Source: Karstenula rhodostoma CBS 690.94
Lineage: Eukaryota; Ascomycota; Dothideomycetes; Pleosporales; Didymosphaeriaceae
Assembly: GCA_010093485.1 (NCBI GenBank)
Contig: MU001494.1
Coordinates: 2,139,937-2,203,936, forward strand
Direction: 5' to 3'
Length of the DNA: 64,000 nt
The notes under the pieces were generated by a model. That model saw only the letters and a list, made by a program, of their open reading frames with translations, was not told the origin of the DNA and ran no database searches. Made by a program: the position numbers and the translations under genes. Shown one piece after another: positions 22,782 through 36,424 of the stretch; positions within the stretch are counted from its first letter, which is position 1; every line of letters begins with the position of its first letter.

Positions 22782-24944
22782 TCAACTCCCACCACAGCCG
22801 CCTCCTCCTCCGCCTCCGCCTCCGCCTCCTCCGCAGCCTCCACCACTGCCTACTCCACCCCACGGCCCACTCCAACTCCCCGCACACGACGGTCCCACCC
22901 ACCCCACACCAGCACAATTCCCCATGCTCGCTCCCGGACTGCACGTCCCCCCGATACATCCCCCGCCCACAGCCACCCTCCCCTCGCCCACCGCCGTCGA
23001 CTCAGCATAGTACGGCACAGACCCAGGCAACACCGCGGGATACCCATACGGCCCGCATACCGTGGTCTGCGTCTCCCTCTCCGGCGGCACGCGCTGCTTC
23101 TTTTGGTATCGGGCGCGGACCTTTGTGTACGCGCGGTCGAGCCTGTCTTGCTCCGCGCGGCGCAGCGTCGCCGACGGCGGGACGAGGGCGCTGTGCGTGC
23201 TGATGTGCGGGCCGGTGGCGGCGTCGGTGGGGAGGTTCAGGGCTGCGATGCGGGCGACGTCGAGGGGGGAGCTGAAGAGGCGGTGGGAGAGGGAAGCGCG
23301 GCGCTCCTCGCGCGTCGACTCGCAGTACCAGCACGCGCACGCGGCGTAGGGGGTGCCGTATTTTTTCTCGTAGAGCTGGGCGGTGCGGGTGAAGGCGGTG
23401 CCGAGGTCGGGGCCGGGGACTTTGTCGTCGTGGTCGATGAAGCGGTTGGTTTCGGCGAGGGTGTATTTGTAGTAGGTTTTTGGGGTGAGTTGGTGCGTGT
23501 GCCAGGCGAGGTCGATGTCGAGGGTGGGGACGGCCATGTTGCCCGTCGATGCGATGAGGGATGTGAAGCGGTGGTATTTTAGGATGGAGCCGTGGATGGT
23601 TGCGGTCAGGGAGGGGCTGTGGAGCCAGTCTAGGGTGACCATCTTTTGGATGAAGCTGGCCTGGCGTAGGACGCCGCCGACGAGGTCGAGCCCGAATGGA
23701 CTGGAGTTGTCCCAGTAGTGGCTCAGCATCTTGCGGACCGCGATCCTGCTGTCCCTTGCTAGGTGATGCGGTTCGTACTGGTCCGAGTTGATGTAGCGAA
23801 TGTCCGACTCTCTGTTCATTACTTCCTTGAACTGCTTCTTGATCCAGTCGACGGTGAGGTGTTCCATATTCTTACGCAGCGATTCTGGTTCGAACCTGTG
23901 CAGTTTCTCGCACACCCGGACGGGGAAGAAGGGATCGTGGTTGCCAAGTTTCCTGCCTTTGGCAGTCACTTCAGGGACGCCTTGGGCACCTAGAACAGTT
24001 CCGTACAGCGGAAGTTTTTGTGCGCGGAGCTTGATGACATCGTCGATGAACTTCCCCACGCGAAGTTTCTCGTGCGTGATGACGAGGTCGCATCGCGAGC
24101 AGAGTTTGTAAAAGCTCTGGCATGCGTATCCAATGTCGTCCGCAAGGGATATATCCATTGCTTCCGCGGAGGAGCTGGTAAGGAAACTTGTGTACGGAAC
24201 CGACAATTCTTTGCAGCATCTCGGGCAAGTAATGGACTTATCTCCCATGTCATGCTCCCAGTACCACGTCGCATGCGGTGTGAGTCGCGCAAACGTCTCC
24301 TGCGACTCCGCGGGCGGATTGTACACAAAAGAATCATCGATGCTTTCGTCAATCAGTTGCCATGGAAAGCCACTCCTCCACTGCGGACGCTTCCCCATGC
24401 GCATGCAGTCCTCCAGATAGGCTCTCGGGTTCAGCATATACGTATGCCACACCATCAGCACATCCAACGGAGGCAGACACTTGTACAAGTACGCATCCAT
24501 ACCATTACCCTTCGTTGGCCAACTCTTCACCTCCTCCGACTCCCGCGACCCGGCGCTATCAAAGTAAGTCGTCTGAAGCGCAGCATTGAAGACGTCAAAG
24601 TCAGCCGGCAAAGACTCCCACCACTTCTCGAAGCGATCAACCGCCTTCGTGACGAAAACACTCCATCCTTTCTCACTCAAGCGCTCCGCCAAAGTTCCCG
24701 CCTCCTGCTCCAACGAAATACCACACAACCACTCATAATTCCCCGCCTCCCTCCTCAACCTCGCAAAAGCATAGAGCAACTTCAAGTGCACCGTACACTG
24801 CATCGCAGTCGGAAGTTCCAAATCCTTCGCATTGCCCCACTCAAAGCCGTCAAAAACAGGTGTATCCGCAGCGGGTGCGGGCGGCGAGTGCGAGCTATAC
24901 GAATAAGGTGGAGGCGCTTGATCCGCTTCCCCCATTGGCGGCAT
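22782..24944 (-). CDS. DUF1399 glycine-rich domain-containing protein
   Basis: Intronless frame of 720 residues. It shows the repeated signature of DUF1399/GRDP-type proteins: first block PPLDVLMVWHTYMLNPRAY (about residue 165), second block TLDIDLAWHTHQLTPKTYY (about 480), each a hydrophobic stretch with a W-H pair. Between them are paired cysteines (CPRCCKEL and CSRCDLV) that could bind metal. The C-terminus runs into a glycine/cysteine tail of about 40 residues that gives the family its name. Function in fungi is unknown; plant GRDPs are linked to stress responses. The N-terminus is Pro/Ser/Tyr-rich. The glycine tail is encoded by a GCC/TCC-type microsatellite read in reverse, so its length may vary between strains. 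Confidence 0.82.
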   Translation of the reverse strand: MPPMGEADQAPPPYSYSSHSPPAPAADTPVFDGFEWGNAKDLELPTAMQCTVHLKLLYAFARLRREAGNYEWLCGISLEQEAGTLAERLSEKGWSVFVTKAVDRFEKWWESLPADFDVFNAALQTTYFDSAGSRESEEVKSWPTKGNGMDAYLYKCLPPLDVLMVWHTYMLNPRAYLEDCMRMGKRPQWRSGFPWQLIDESIDDSFVYNPPAESQETFARLTPHATWYWEHDMGDKSITCPRCCKELSVPYTSFLTSSSAEAMDISLADDIGYACQSFYKLCSRCDLVITHEKLRVGKFIDDVIKLRAQKLPLYGTVLGAQGVPEVTAKGRKLGNHDPFFPVRVCEKLHRFEPESLRKNMEHLTVDWIKKQFKEVMNRESDIRYINSDQYEPHHLARDSRIAVRKMLSHYWDNSSPFGLDLVGGVLRQASFIQKMVTLDWLHSPSLTATIHGSILKYHRFTSLIASTGNMAVPTLDIDLAWHTHQLTPKTYYKYTLAETNRFIDHDDKVPGPDLGTAFTRTAQLYEKKYGTPYAACACWYCESTREERRASLSHRLFSSPLDVARIAALNLPTDAATGPHISTHSALVPPSATLRRAEQDRLDRAYTKVRARYQKKQRVPPERETQTTVCGPYGYPAVLPGSVPYYAESTAVGEGRVAVGGGCIGGTCSPGASMGNCAGVGWVGPSCAGSWSGPWGGVGSGGGCGGGGGGGGGGGGCGGS

Positions 24945-25822
24945 GTTAGGCGTTCCAAGGATTTCAAAGTCCGATGGGGTTCATCTCGAGGACGCAACAG
25001 CTTTTAAAACCCTTCCTGCGATGTAAAAGAGGCGACTAGCCTTATCGTACCGGTCATGTTGTCGGTCTGGCAAGGCTGTCTCGAACCTTGGCCGAGGCTG
25101 AGCACCTGCAACGGCCAGTATTATCGCATTCGCTTAATGGCGGTCGCTACATTGAGCATGTGGCATTCTGAGAGAGCTGTAGTTTGTGGGGAAATGGAAG
25201 ATGCATCTAGACTCGCAGGGGTGAATAGGCATAGCACTCTCACAGGAACATGAAAACTGAATAAGGTAAGGCCTTCGCCGACAGATATAGAATAGATGAT
25301 CCTAGAGTAACTTAGGCTACTATATAAGTTTAAAATCTTAACCTAATACTGTATCGCCAGTGTTCACCTTTCCGCGGGAGAGCAGTGTCGTCCCATTAAC
25401 GAAGCAAAGAACCGGGTGCTTGCTTACCCAACACGCCTTCGCTCACGAACCTCCGGACTCTGCACGTCGCCACCACATAATCTTTCAGCACCATTAACCA
25501 CACACGTAAATTTAGTTCAGCCGGGAATAGAATAATGCGGATATGCACACGCTTTCGGGTATTCATTTTCGTCTACTACCCTTCTACGTACAACCTTCGA
25601 AGAATATACCTTTCCCGATCACCATGACCATCCGGACCCCAAGCGCAAACCCCGCCCACCCATGCAAAACAATCGAGTGCTCAAATGCCGGAAAATCATC
25701 GACGTTCAGTTCATCAGTTGGTCGTTCCTCTATATGCCTGCCCCACTTGGCGCCATGCAGTCGGTGGCTGCAAACCGCATCCCGCCTCTTCTAACTCTAT
25801 GTGCTTGCACGATCAAACGTGC
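24945..25822. other. Intergenic region with a dispersed repeat copy
   Basis: About 880 bp between two minus-strand genes. Apart from the dispersed repeat at 25283-25367 nothing is recognisable. Confidence 0.5.
25283..25367 (-). repeat. Dispersed repeat, copy 4 (inverted relative to the others)
   Basis: Reverse-complement reading starts GTGAACACTGGCGATACAG and ends CTATTCTATATCT. It aligns over its full 85 bp with the copies near 35700, 36070 and 36430. Most differences from copy 2 are C-to-T or G-to-A (CAGCAG-like to TAGTAG-like), as repeat-induced point mutation would leave. It is AT-richer than its neighbours. Confidence 0.75.
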
Positions 25823-28800
25823 TCATGAAGCGCCATCCGTCATCTGGCACCAAGGATGCTCCAAGACCTGAGAAATAGTAATGCGCCGCTCAACATCGCG
25901 GTCGAGCATAAGTCGAATCAAGTCGAGATTCTCTTCAGACATGGTGTAGGGCACACGCAAGTCGTGGTCCATGATCTCGTCGATGCTGTAAAAAGGGTTT
26001 TCCTTGTATACGATGGTGTAAAGGAGGATACCGAGGGCCCAGACGTCCTGCTCCTTGCCGCGGTAAGCCTTACCAGCGAGAACTTCGGGAGCAGCGTAAT
26101 CTATCGAGGAAGTTAATTTAAGCTGCAATGAAGAGAGCACAATACGTACCAATAGTCCCAACAAAGACATCAAAGGGCCCGCTCTTAATGTACGCTGCGC
26201 TTCCGAAGTCGATCAACTTAATGTTGCCCTCCCCGTCTAGAACGACGTTCTCGTCCTTAATGTCGCGGTGGACTACTTTTGCTTTTGTGTGCAGATGATG
26301 CACCGCATCCGCCACTTGAACGAAGATCTTCCGGCATTCCTTCTCCTCCATGTTAACGCGAAGCTCGATATAGTCGAATAGATCCATGCCCGGCAAACCG
26401 TGCGGCACCATCTCAATGTAGTAATTGACATCGTCTTCGAAGAAATCGGTCATCTCCACAACGTTAGGGTGTTTGAAGCCGTCTCTCCGTAGATAATCCA
26501 AAACATGAATCTCCAAAGGCACTGTGCCGAGCCGACGGTCGCGTGTCCAAGTGTCGACAAGGATCCGTCGCTTCGTCACGTACTTGATGACAGACTTCTT
26601 GCTGCTGTGCTTCTTGGACCGGCACAGCTTGACTTGGCCGTATGCGCCCTGACCCATATCTTCTATCACGACAAAGTCGTTGATGGTCTTTTTCTGAGGC
26701 GGCTCTTCAACTTCTTTTGCGACGTCGAGTGGCAGTGTCGTGCGTGGCTCGGTGGAAGAAGCAGATTGGTTGGCTTGTTGGAGTTGCTGCGTTAGCAACG
26801 AGACGTGGGTATCGGTCGTCATTTGTTCAGGCTCAGTTTCCTCAGTGTTGATCAAGGTTGATTGTCCTGGCGAGGGTTGATGTGGAGGAGTGCCTGGTCG
26901 TGACACGAGAGGTGTCACAGGGCCGACACCATGATTAGCTGCATGCAATTGTCTGGAATAAGTGATCCACAACGCAAATACCAGTTCCCCGTTTGGTGTT
27001 TGGCTGGCTATGTCATTCTCTTCCTCAATAACTTGCTCGTAGTACAGTGGCTTTTTCTCGCTCTTCACGACTCTCATCTGCACGTCCACCATGATGTCGG
27101 TGCCGTCCCGGTGTAGAGCTGGCAGCCCGCTGGGTTTGAGGAAAAGAGTCGCTGCATCGCCACGCCCTTCTCGCATGGCCAAAAGTGCTCGTGCGCGTCG
27201 GAAACTATGCTCTGGAATGACGATTCCATCCACAAGTTCTACATTGTCTTCATCCGTCATCACATTGAGAATTTTGTCAAAGCCGGGGATCAGCTGTGTG
27301 ATGTGTAGGCCGTCAGGCTTCGCCTGTCCGAACAAGGCCGACGTGAAGACTGTATTGGAGCTGCCGATGGTAAGATCCGATGCCGATAACACGACTATAC
27401 CAGCGATGTGAGGAAAGCTCGAAACACGGAAGGTAGGCTCGCTAACTAGGGCTTCGACCGTTACGGGTATATTTATGCTGTTCGCTGTCCGAGCGGTGAA
27501 GTGGCGGTGTTCGGCGATTTTGTCGTAGTCCAGAGCCCCGGTATAGACTCCTTGGACCCTGGGAATTGCCGGTATAAGACGGCTGAGGTCCATGCCTCTG
27601 CGTAACCGATCGCTGCCAAACACTGCTTCTATCGCTCCACGTCCCTCCACTACGCATCCTACTTCATCGACGGTGATCTCCACGACATCTTCCGCGATCT
27701 CTTCCAGGATCCAGATGAGACCGCCGCGTTTTTCCTTGACCCACAAACTGGCACTTCCAGTCGCGCCGTTTCGCTTCTGGATCGGTACTACATCACCGCA
27801 CAGTAACACTCCCCTGGAAGGTTTGGATTCGTGGCGCGACGCTCCCTTCGGAGTCGACTTCTGTGCGTATGACGAGCCGCTTCCGTCATCGGTCTGTGCC
27901 CGCCGATTTTGGGCAACTTGCCGCGACGAGGGCTTGCTAAGTAGCCTCGCTGTAACGCCGTTACCAACTTTCAACGCGGACGTCGGAGCAGGGGGATTTG
28001 GCTGACTTTGGTTGTGCGGGTCCCGGGATGCCTTTGATCCAAGCTGTGGGTCCCGCAGCTTATCCTCAAGCCATTTCCGCCGTTCTTCTCTAACGACTTC
28101 CAGTATGCCCAGCTTCCTAACCTCGGCCCGCGTTACCCCGAACACCAGGCAGGCGAGGTCGTTGGCGGCCGTGATGGTCCAAGGGGCTGTAGCCTCGGTG
28201 GTGAATATTGCTTGTGCGGCTGGCGCCCAACGGCTGCCGTGTTGCCCGTGGGGAGCAGGGCCTGCTGAATGCGTGCCTGGAAAACTAGAAATGGGGGTCG
28301 CAGTAGGAATGGTCGGAGACATGAGCTGGTTGGCAGATCCCTGTTCTCCTACGCGGTAAGGTTGAGCTAGAGCATCGTTGAGTTGATGCTGTATTGAAAG
28401 TGGTCCCACGTCGGTAAGTGTTCGCTTCAGTGCTGCGCGTTGGGGTCTTTGTGGCGGTGATGTGCCCGTCCGTTGACTTGAGGCATCGGAGGCCTGCCCA
28501 GAGACGGAACTGCTCCTCGCATCGAGGTTTTCGTCGTCGGCAGCGTCGCCGTTGGATATATCCGTAGGAGATTTCAGGGTTGGTGACCGGGCAGAGCTCA
28601 GCATGCTCACGGGACTTTGCGATCTTTGGACTTGGACGAAGCTCTTCTCAAAGAGATTCTCTCCATCTATCTCAGCGGGCCCAGTCATGGGCCCAAGAGC
28701 TCCCAAACCATGCGCGCCTGTGGCATCGCTGCCGATCAGGTTGGCCCGCGTCAGCAGCTCAACCATGCTCTGAACCTCTTGATCTCCGCTAATCTTTGCC

Positions 28801-29430
28801 TGGGCCTGTGCAATTCCGGGGTTGGCGGCTGCCCAGCCCAGCTTGTTCTGCATGAAGTCTATGGACCGCTTCAGCACGTTCTGGCGATTGTGCATGAACT
28901 CGTCGGTCTGGGTCGCAAACGAGAACGAGTGCAGCGACTCGCTGGGAAAGCGGGTGAGGTCCTCTCCGAAAGCGAGGGTAGGGGAGCTCGGGGCGGTCGG
29001 GGCGGAGGTGGAGGGGTGTCTCGACGCGGGCGGGGTGGGATTGATGGTCAGCGAGGCAGCTCGGTGTGCAGAGACGCCGCGGGAGCCTGGCTGCTGGCGT
29101 ATGCGGCGGAGACCGGACGCTCCCAGGCCGTGTTCGTGTTCGGGGACAATGGGCGAGCTGGGCCGTGTAAGCATGTTGGCGGACAGAGCAGCATTCACTG
29201 CCAGGCACCTACCGGGCCATCCTGTCCAGCTGCCCCGCGTCGATGCTCAGGCGTTTGGTATTCACAGACAGGCTCGCCGGCGAGCGTTGTGCGAGCAGGT
29301 TGCTCGTGCTCTTGTTCTTGGGCAGCAAGACATGGTCGGGGGCGGTGATGAAGCGGGCGAGGTCCGGCAGCGACGACAGTGGTTCTTCGTGGGGCGAGCC
29401 TGGCGGGGTGAAATCAGCCGTCAAGTTCAT
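25823..29430 (-). CDS. PAS-domain serine/threonine kinase (PSK)
   Basis: Predicted 1167 residues in three exons (introns 29158-29212 and 26101-26149). PAS-like regions are seen near residues 390-450 (APWTITAANDLACLVFGVT) and 640-700 (FPHIAGIVVLSASDLTIGSS). The kinase domain spans about 900-1160: MGQGAYGQVKL glycine loop, SVIKYV lysine, VVHRDIKDENVVL catalytic loop, KLIDFGSAA with DFG, then GTIDYAAPEVLAG formed across the last splice. PAS kinases are nutrient and redox sensors that control glycogen and cell-wall glucan flux in fungi. First in-frame ATG is 29430, but the frame stays open and coding-like up to about 29690 (RRKRSVDGLEVPLPAL) with no ATG, so the true start is probably in an unrecognised upstream exon. 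Confidence 0.88.
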
Positions 29431-30575
29431 GTGCAGCAGTGGGAGGCGCGGGGAGGAAGGCGCGTGCGGGTCGAGTCCAACGAGGGGGGTGAAGAAGGTG
29501 CGAAGGTGGTGGGTGGTGGGCGCTGGGCGTTTCTCTTCGCCGTGCAGTGCGGGCAATGGGACCTCAAGTCCATCCACGGAACGCTTTCGGCGCGCTCGGA
29601 ACGGCCTCCCACAGGCTCTCCCACGCGCCGTGGTAGGACAGCAGCGCGCGCTGCGTGACGGGTCTGAAGGGTCATCAGACGCTGACTACTCACCATCTCT
29701 TCGTGGCCGGCTCATTCCCTCGGGTGCCTCACAGTGGCGTCTAGTGGCAGGACGCAGAAGTCACAGGAAGGGCAGCGCTCGTCGTGCTCGGCCAGCGTCA
29801 CACTCCAATGGACGGCGGAGAAAAGTGTGTCGCGAGCGGTGCTGGCGCTTGGGCTACGGTGCAGATGCAAGGCGGCAGTGGCAGAGCAGATGGTGGGGGA
29901 GGGAGAGGATGCTGCCGTATCGCGCTGGCTGGGTGGCGGGCCTGCTTCGAGGCGCGAGGGCAAGTCGAAACAGAGACAGAGAGGCAGAGGGACAGGGAGA
30001 CAGAGAGACAGAACAGTGCAATGCGTGAGGGTGAGAGCAGGCGCAATCGTCCGAAGTCTGCTGGAGGGGCTTGTGGTGACCGCCCTGCAGCTAGTCCCTC
30101 TGATGTTCACTACCCACGTCCGCCCAAGACTCCCGCACAGACGCAAGAGTACAAGGCCACGACCGGGTGACCGACGCGCGCATTCACATGGTTCTTACTA
30201 TCCACGCGCCAGGCTGATTCTTTGCCTCGAGTAGCTCCTGCCGTAGCCCAACATGCCACCGTCGCCGACCTTGACTTGCGCCCATCTGTCAACTCTGCTG
30301 TTTGCCGGTTTTTTAGGCTTGCTTGGGCTCAGCGTCGCGCAGCCACCCGCTCGACGAACCATTCGGTGCATAGCACACTCTAGCCTACCCTCACAGGGCC
30401 TTTCACGAGCCTGCCTGTCTGCAGCAAATTTCGTTGATTGCTTTTGCCATGCACGTCGCCCGCTATCCCCGCGCCAGGTTATTGGTTGACTAGCTTGCAC
30501 GTGGTTCCACGTTCTTTCAATGCTTTGTACATGTGCCTATGTAGCATGACAGCCCATGCATTTCCCAAGCCATCT
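29431..30575. other. 5' region of the PAS kinase gene and adjacent intergenic DNA
   Basis: Contains probable extra N-terminal coding sequence of the kinase (29431 to ~29690) followed by promoter and leader. A GA/CA-rich microsatellite (GAGACAGAGAGACAG-type units) lies at about 29970-30015. A short frame at 30253-30489 with a hydrophobic start was not accepted as a gene. Confidence 0.45.
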
Positions 30576-32295
30576 TCATCGCTGCCTCAGCCCGTCTCGA
30601 TGTTCGTCCCAGAAATTACGGCAGCCTGTCAAAAGTTAGCACCTGCTTTTCGAATCCAATAGTAGACGTAGACATACTACGGTGCATGTTGACCTGATCC
30701 ACCCACCACTCCCCAAAGCTGTCCTCGACGCCCTGGTCCACAGCTCCAACCCGCTCATCCCTCTTCAACCCACACAGCATGCAAGGCTCCTTCGCCGGCA
30801 CGCCACCCTCGCCCTGTTTCAGCACCTTGACGGCCATCGTTTCCTGAATGTCTGGCACAACGCCCAACGAGCCCGCCCGGATCTGGTTCGCGGCTGAGGC
30901 AACATGCCGTAACCTGCCTACCTGGTCTTTCCACCCCCGCACCACGTCCGATGCTTCCCGCTCCTCCTTCATGTTCTCGCTCTTGTCGAGGCTCGAAAGC
31001 TTCATGCCCGACGTGGCGCGCGACGACGCGGGACCTATGCGCATTCCTTGCGAGAGATGCTGGTCTCGCTTCCACCGGAGCTTGCGCCCGGCTATGATGT
31101 GTGCTGCCACAGAGGCTAGCATCATGTAGCCTTTCAGGTACGTGATCGTGGCTGGCTCAGCTAGCACTTTGTTGCGCATTGGGAGTGTTTGTGCTGCCAT
31201 GGGCTTGAAGAGCTTCTCCTGCGCGTCAGCAAACAGGGGAGGGAATAGCGTGAGTAATACACCTGGCGGGGGGACATTGGTGGGTGGTAGCTCTCCGGGC
31301 TGCGGATCGTCAAATGTTGGCGACAAGATGGGTAATGGTGGAGTCCCAGACTTAGGCTTCGCGGTAATCTTTTCCGTCTTCTGGGGCGGGTTTTTGGAAG
31401 TCTTCGTGGGTGCTTTAATAGGTATAGATGCTTCCCACTCATCGAACGTGTCCCATGATTCTTCCTCTCTCGGTGCCGCATGGGTAGGAGTAGCTCTTGC
31501 ATGCTGACTTGGAGCTACGGAGCCAAATCCGCCGATAGGACTCTTCAGAGAGGTCGATACTGACGCTTTCTGGCTCGCAGCATGTTGTTGCTTGCTAGAT
31601 GGAGCCGTCGGTTGGGACAAATCCATATCTCCAAGCAAATCCGCTATCTAGAATACAACACGATAAGTAGATGCAATACGCTTGCTGTGTGGACGACTCA
31701 CTCCAGTGGAAGCTGTCTTTGCGGTGCTAGACTGCGTTGCAAATGATTCCGGTTCTTCGAAATCTCCAAAGTCGTCTTCGCCAAAGTCATCTTCTACATC
31801 GAACAAGACGCTGGGATCCGCGGACTTCTTCGCTTTCATAACTGGTGCTCTCTGCCATGTTGTCTGTGCATGCTGGGGTGTAGAATGAGAGAAGAAATCA
31901 TCCTGCAATTGGCAATAAGTACATGTCCCTCCGAGTAATTTCAGTCCTCAAAAACCCACGTTTTCCAGTGTTTGTGGCAATGTCGGCGCACGTGCTTTGG
32001 TGGCTTGGGCCACTACGAATGCGAATGAATCCTGTTTCACCAGGGGAGGCGGTTGGAAAAACGAAGCACCGCCTTCGAAATCACCCCAGTCATCGTCATC
32101 ACCATCGTCTTGTTGTGTGTTGGTAATAGATGCTGTGGGTTGTGGTGCTGCCTGTGCAGGGGCTGTAGGTGCCGTAAAATCGTCGAAAAAGCCGAAAGCC
32201 GCCGTGCTCTGGCTCCCTGGCTGTTTCTGCTGCTGGTTCGGAGGTGCACCCGGATTGGACGAAGGTCCGAACTCTGCAAAGAGGTCCGCTGACAT
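30576..32295 (-). CDS. Conserved fungal protein with acidic WGDF/FGDF motifs (ppk6-like annotation)
   Basis: Predicted 518 residues in four exons (introns 31903-31959, 31648-31701, 30626-30677). The N-terminal third is low-complexity with acidic-aromatic motifs: FGFFDDF, DDDDWGDFEGG, FGEDDFGDFEEPE and EESWDTFDEWEAS. Such DDWGDF/FGDF motifs in aftiphilin- and Gga-associated proteins bind the ear domain of AP-1 or GGA clathrin adaptors. The C-terminal part is conserved: TYLKGYMMLASVAAHIIAGR, a CMLCGLKRDERV pair of cysteines and a final DSFGEWWVDQVNMHR...CRNFWDEH. I recall relatives annotated as 'serine/threonine kinase ppk6', but no kinase motif is visible here. An adaptor role in endosome or Golgi traffic is inference. 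The last short exon is well supported by the MHRSCRNFWDEH join. Confidence 0.75.
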
Positions 32296-33320
32296 CTTCA
32301 CGCGTGCTGTGATGTCGACGAAGTGACGGAGGATCTGTAAAGTAGCGAATAGCGCTAGACTAGGAAGAGACAAACTGACGAGCAGGCGCGTAAGCTCTCA
32401 TCGCTCCGAACCGAGCGACAATGCCAATAGCCACGATACTATATGTTAGACGATCATACGAGTGACGAGGTTTCGATCAAACCAGGTCAATTTTCATGCG
32501 AGGCGGTTCCAAGCGCCTATCTCCGCTGCGCCCCCACCCCCAATTTACCAAGCACCTAGCATCCTTACACTGAATCCGCAAATTGGCCATTGAGTAATCC
32601 AGAATACAGATGTGAATGCGGCCGTAATATCTGTGAATACATGTTCAAGATGCAGGGCGCGCAGGATAGGTAGAGGCTAGCAAGGGTTTGGACCGTTGGA
32701 GGGCACTGTTGGCTACAAGGACCATGTAAGATCCTCATTTTTTTTAAATGCGATTGCCTGTCTATCGTTTCTGCTTCACATACATGTGTAGATGTATGCG
32801 CGCCTGTTTTATGGTGTGAGAACATGTATACGACCTCACGGGATGGGACAGGTTCTTGCTCACTTGCGAGGCTCGCCTTCCTTTTAAGCCCGCTCTCCCC
32901 TTGGACCTTTCTCTCCCTCGTCCTCACACCATCAAACAGCTTTGATGTCTGGCAGTCGCTATGGGATATAGATAAAGCATGCGCAGGGAAGGGAAACCTT
33001 CATCGAAGTCAAGTACGACACCAAGAGCGTGCTTACACCATCACTGGATGTACGATGAAAACAATAGTAGGACAAGATCATGGTATATGAGTATAGCATC
33101 ACATCATCTCGGCATCATGCATCAAGCAATGTTTTGTCCAACCCATTCGATTCATTGGTTATCATGACATGAAACCTAACGGAAGGACAACGCCAGAACC
33201 GCCAATTCCATTATGCATCATTGCAGCCATAACTCATAATGGCCTCAGCCACCGCATCCCCAGAATCGGATATCTAGGGACTTTTGGAAGAAAGAAACAA
33301 GCCGGGGGTATTGAAATCGC
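32296..33320. other. 3' flank of TEF1 with an inverted copy of its leader
   Basis: About 1 kb between TEF1 and the next minus-strand gene. No protein-coding gene supported. Contains the inverted TEF1 leader copy at 32874-32957, which points to the right, towards the TEF1 3' end. Confidence 0.5.
32874..32957 (+). repeat. Inverted copy of the TEF1 promoter/leader segment
   Basis: Bases 32874-32937 are identical, over 64 bp, to the reverse complement of 35331-35394, which lies 117 bp before the TEF1 start codon. After a 4-bp gap the match continues weakly to 32957 (AGCTTTGATGTCTGGCAGTC versus AGCTTTGATATCTGTCAGTC). It is CT-rich like a fungal transcription start region. Its orientation would drive transcription antisense to TEF1 if active. 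Confidence 0.9.
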
Positions 33321-35260
<1,940 letters not shown>

Positions 35261-35306
35261 CTATGAAGATAGTCAGTAAGAAGCAGAAGAAGATCGGAGG
35301 CAGATA

Positions 35307-35394
35307 GACTGACAGATATCAAAGCTTAATGTTTGATGGTGTGAGGACGAGGGAGAGAAAGGTCCAAGGGGAGAGCGGGCTTAAAAGGAAGGCG
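35307..35394 (-). repeat. TEF1 leader segment (source copy of the inverted repeat)
   Basis: CT-rich segment on the TEF1 strand, 93-180 bp upstream of the start codon, probably containing the transcription start. Its 64-bp core (35331-35394) recurs without mismatch in inverse orientation at 32874-32937, 2.4 kb away on the other side of the gene. Confidence 0.9.
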
Positions 35395-35612
35395 CGAAGG
35401 CGCGGGGCAGCCTAGCGACGCACAGACCTTCACTCGAATTTTTGCAAAGTGCCACAGCAACCGCCCCCAGCCTCTCTGTTGGGCTCTCTCGCTCTGCGCT
35501 CGAGGCCAGATACGGCAAATTATCACCCTGCCATTGGCCCACGGACCCGTTCAGCCCACCGCCCGCTGATCTAGTCGCCACACGCGGACATTTGCTTCAT
35601 GAAGGAACTACG

Positions 35613-35772
35613 CAGCCCACTGCCCACTTTGGTCTCTCGATTCTGATACTCGTGGTTCACCCTGCCGCACTTTCCGACTTTGATCTCGACAGTGAACACC
35701 CGCGATACAGTATTAGGGCAAGATTATAGCAGCCTAAGTTACTCCGGGACTAACTATTCTATATCTTCATGT
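35613..35772 (+). repeat. Dispersed repeat, copy 1
   Basis: About 160 bp, running from a CAGCCCACTGCCCACTTT start through GTGAACACCCGCGATACAG to a TATATCTTCATGT end. It aligns with copy 2 (35995-36149) about 380 bp to the right. Copy 1 lacks a ~10-bp AACTTGTATA segment that copies 2 and 4 keep, so it carries a small deletion. Confidence 0.85.
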
Positions 35773-35994
35773 CGACCACCTCCTAGCTCACCACGTCGGC
35801 CAGAGCCTATGCATGACCAAATTTTTACCTCCAGCACACGCGCTGTACGTCCTCTCTTCAGCCCACATCGCGAAGTTTGCCCGCGGCCGTGAGTCCGCGA
35901 TCACGACGACCCAAATCTTTTGGCGGGGTATCTCTTGTATTGCCCCACTATAGTGGGATGGATGTCTTTGTTGTTGTGGCGTTTCCGTCGTCAT

Positions 35995-36149
35995 CAGCCC
36001 ACAGCCCACTTTGACTTCCGAAACTTTTGCGCGGCACCTTCCGACTTCGATCTCGACAGTGAACACCCGCGATACAGTATTAGGGCAAGATTATAAACTT
36101 GTATAGCAGCCTGAGTTACTCCGGGACTAACTGTTCTATATCTTCATGT
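35995..36149 (+). repeat. Dispersed repeat, copy 2
   Basis: About 155 bp, near-identical to copy 1 over its right 110 bp (only a few mismatches plus a 10-bp insertion) and looser over its left end. This is the most complete copy and the one least affected by C-to-T change. Confidence 0.85.
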
Positions 36150-36424
36150 TCCTATAGGAGGGCGTCTTCGACGTTGGTGCGGGGCATTTCCAGAGCTACT
36201 TCGCGCATGCCGCCCTTCTTGTTGACTGACACCAGGTTTCACCTCTCGCCCACTCGAGCCGAGCTTTGCCGCCGCCACGCCTCTTCGTAGTCCTTTGCAG
36301 TGCCTGGACAAAGTCGGAGTACATTGTGTTACCTCAGGACGGGCAATGATGTACTAGCTCTCGCCGAAAGCATCCGCAATAACCCTCTTCGCCTAGTCAG
36401 AGCTATCCATCTCTCTCACGGGAG

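Noticed and set aside
24018..25007. 329-codon plus-strand frame
   Set aside because: It lies opposite the DUF1399 gene and is a codon-bias shadow with no domain.
30253..30489. 78-codon frame with a hydrophobic, signal-like start
   Set aside because: No promoter, no downstream exon and no recognisable mature protein; probably chance.
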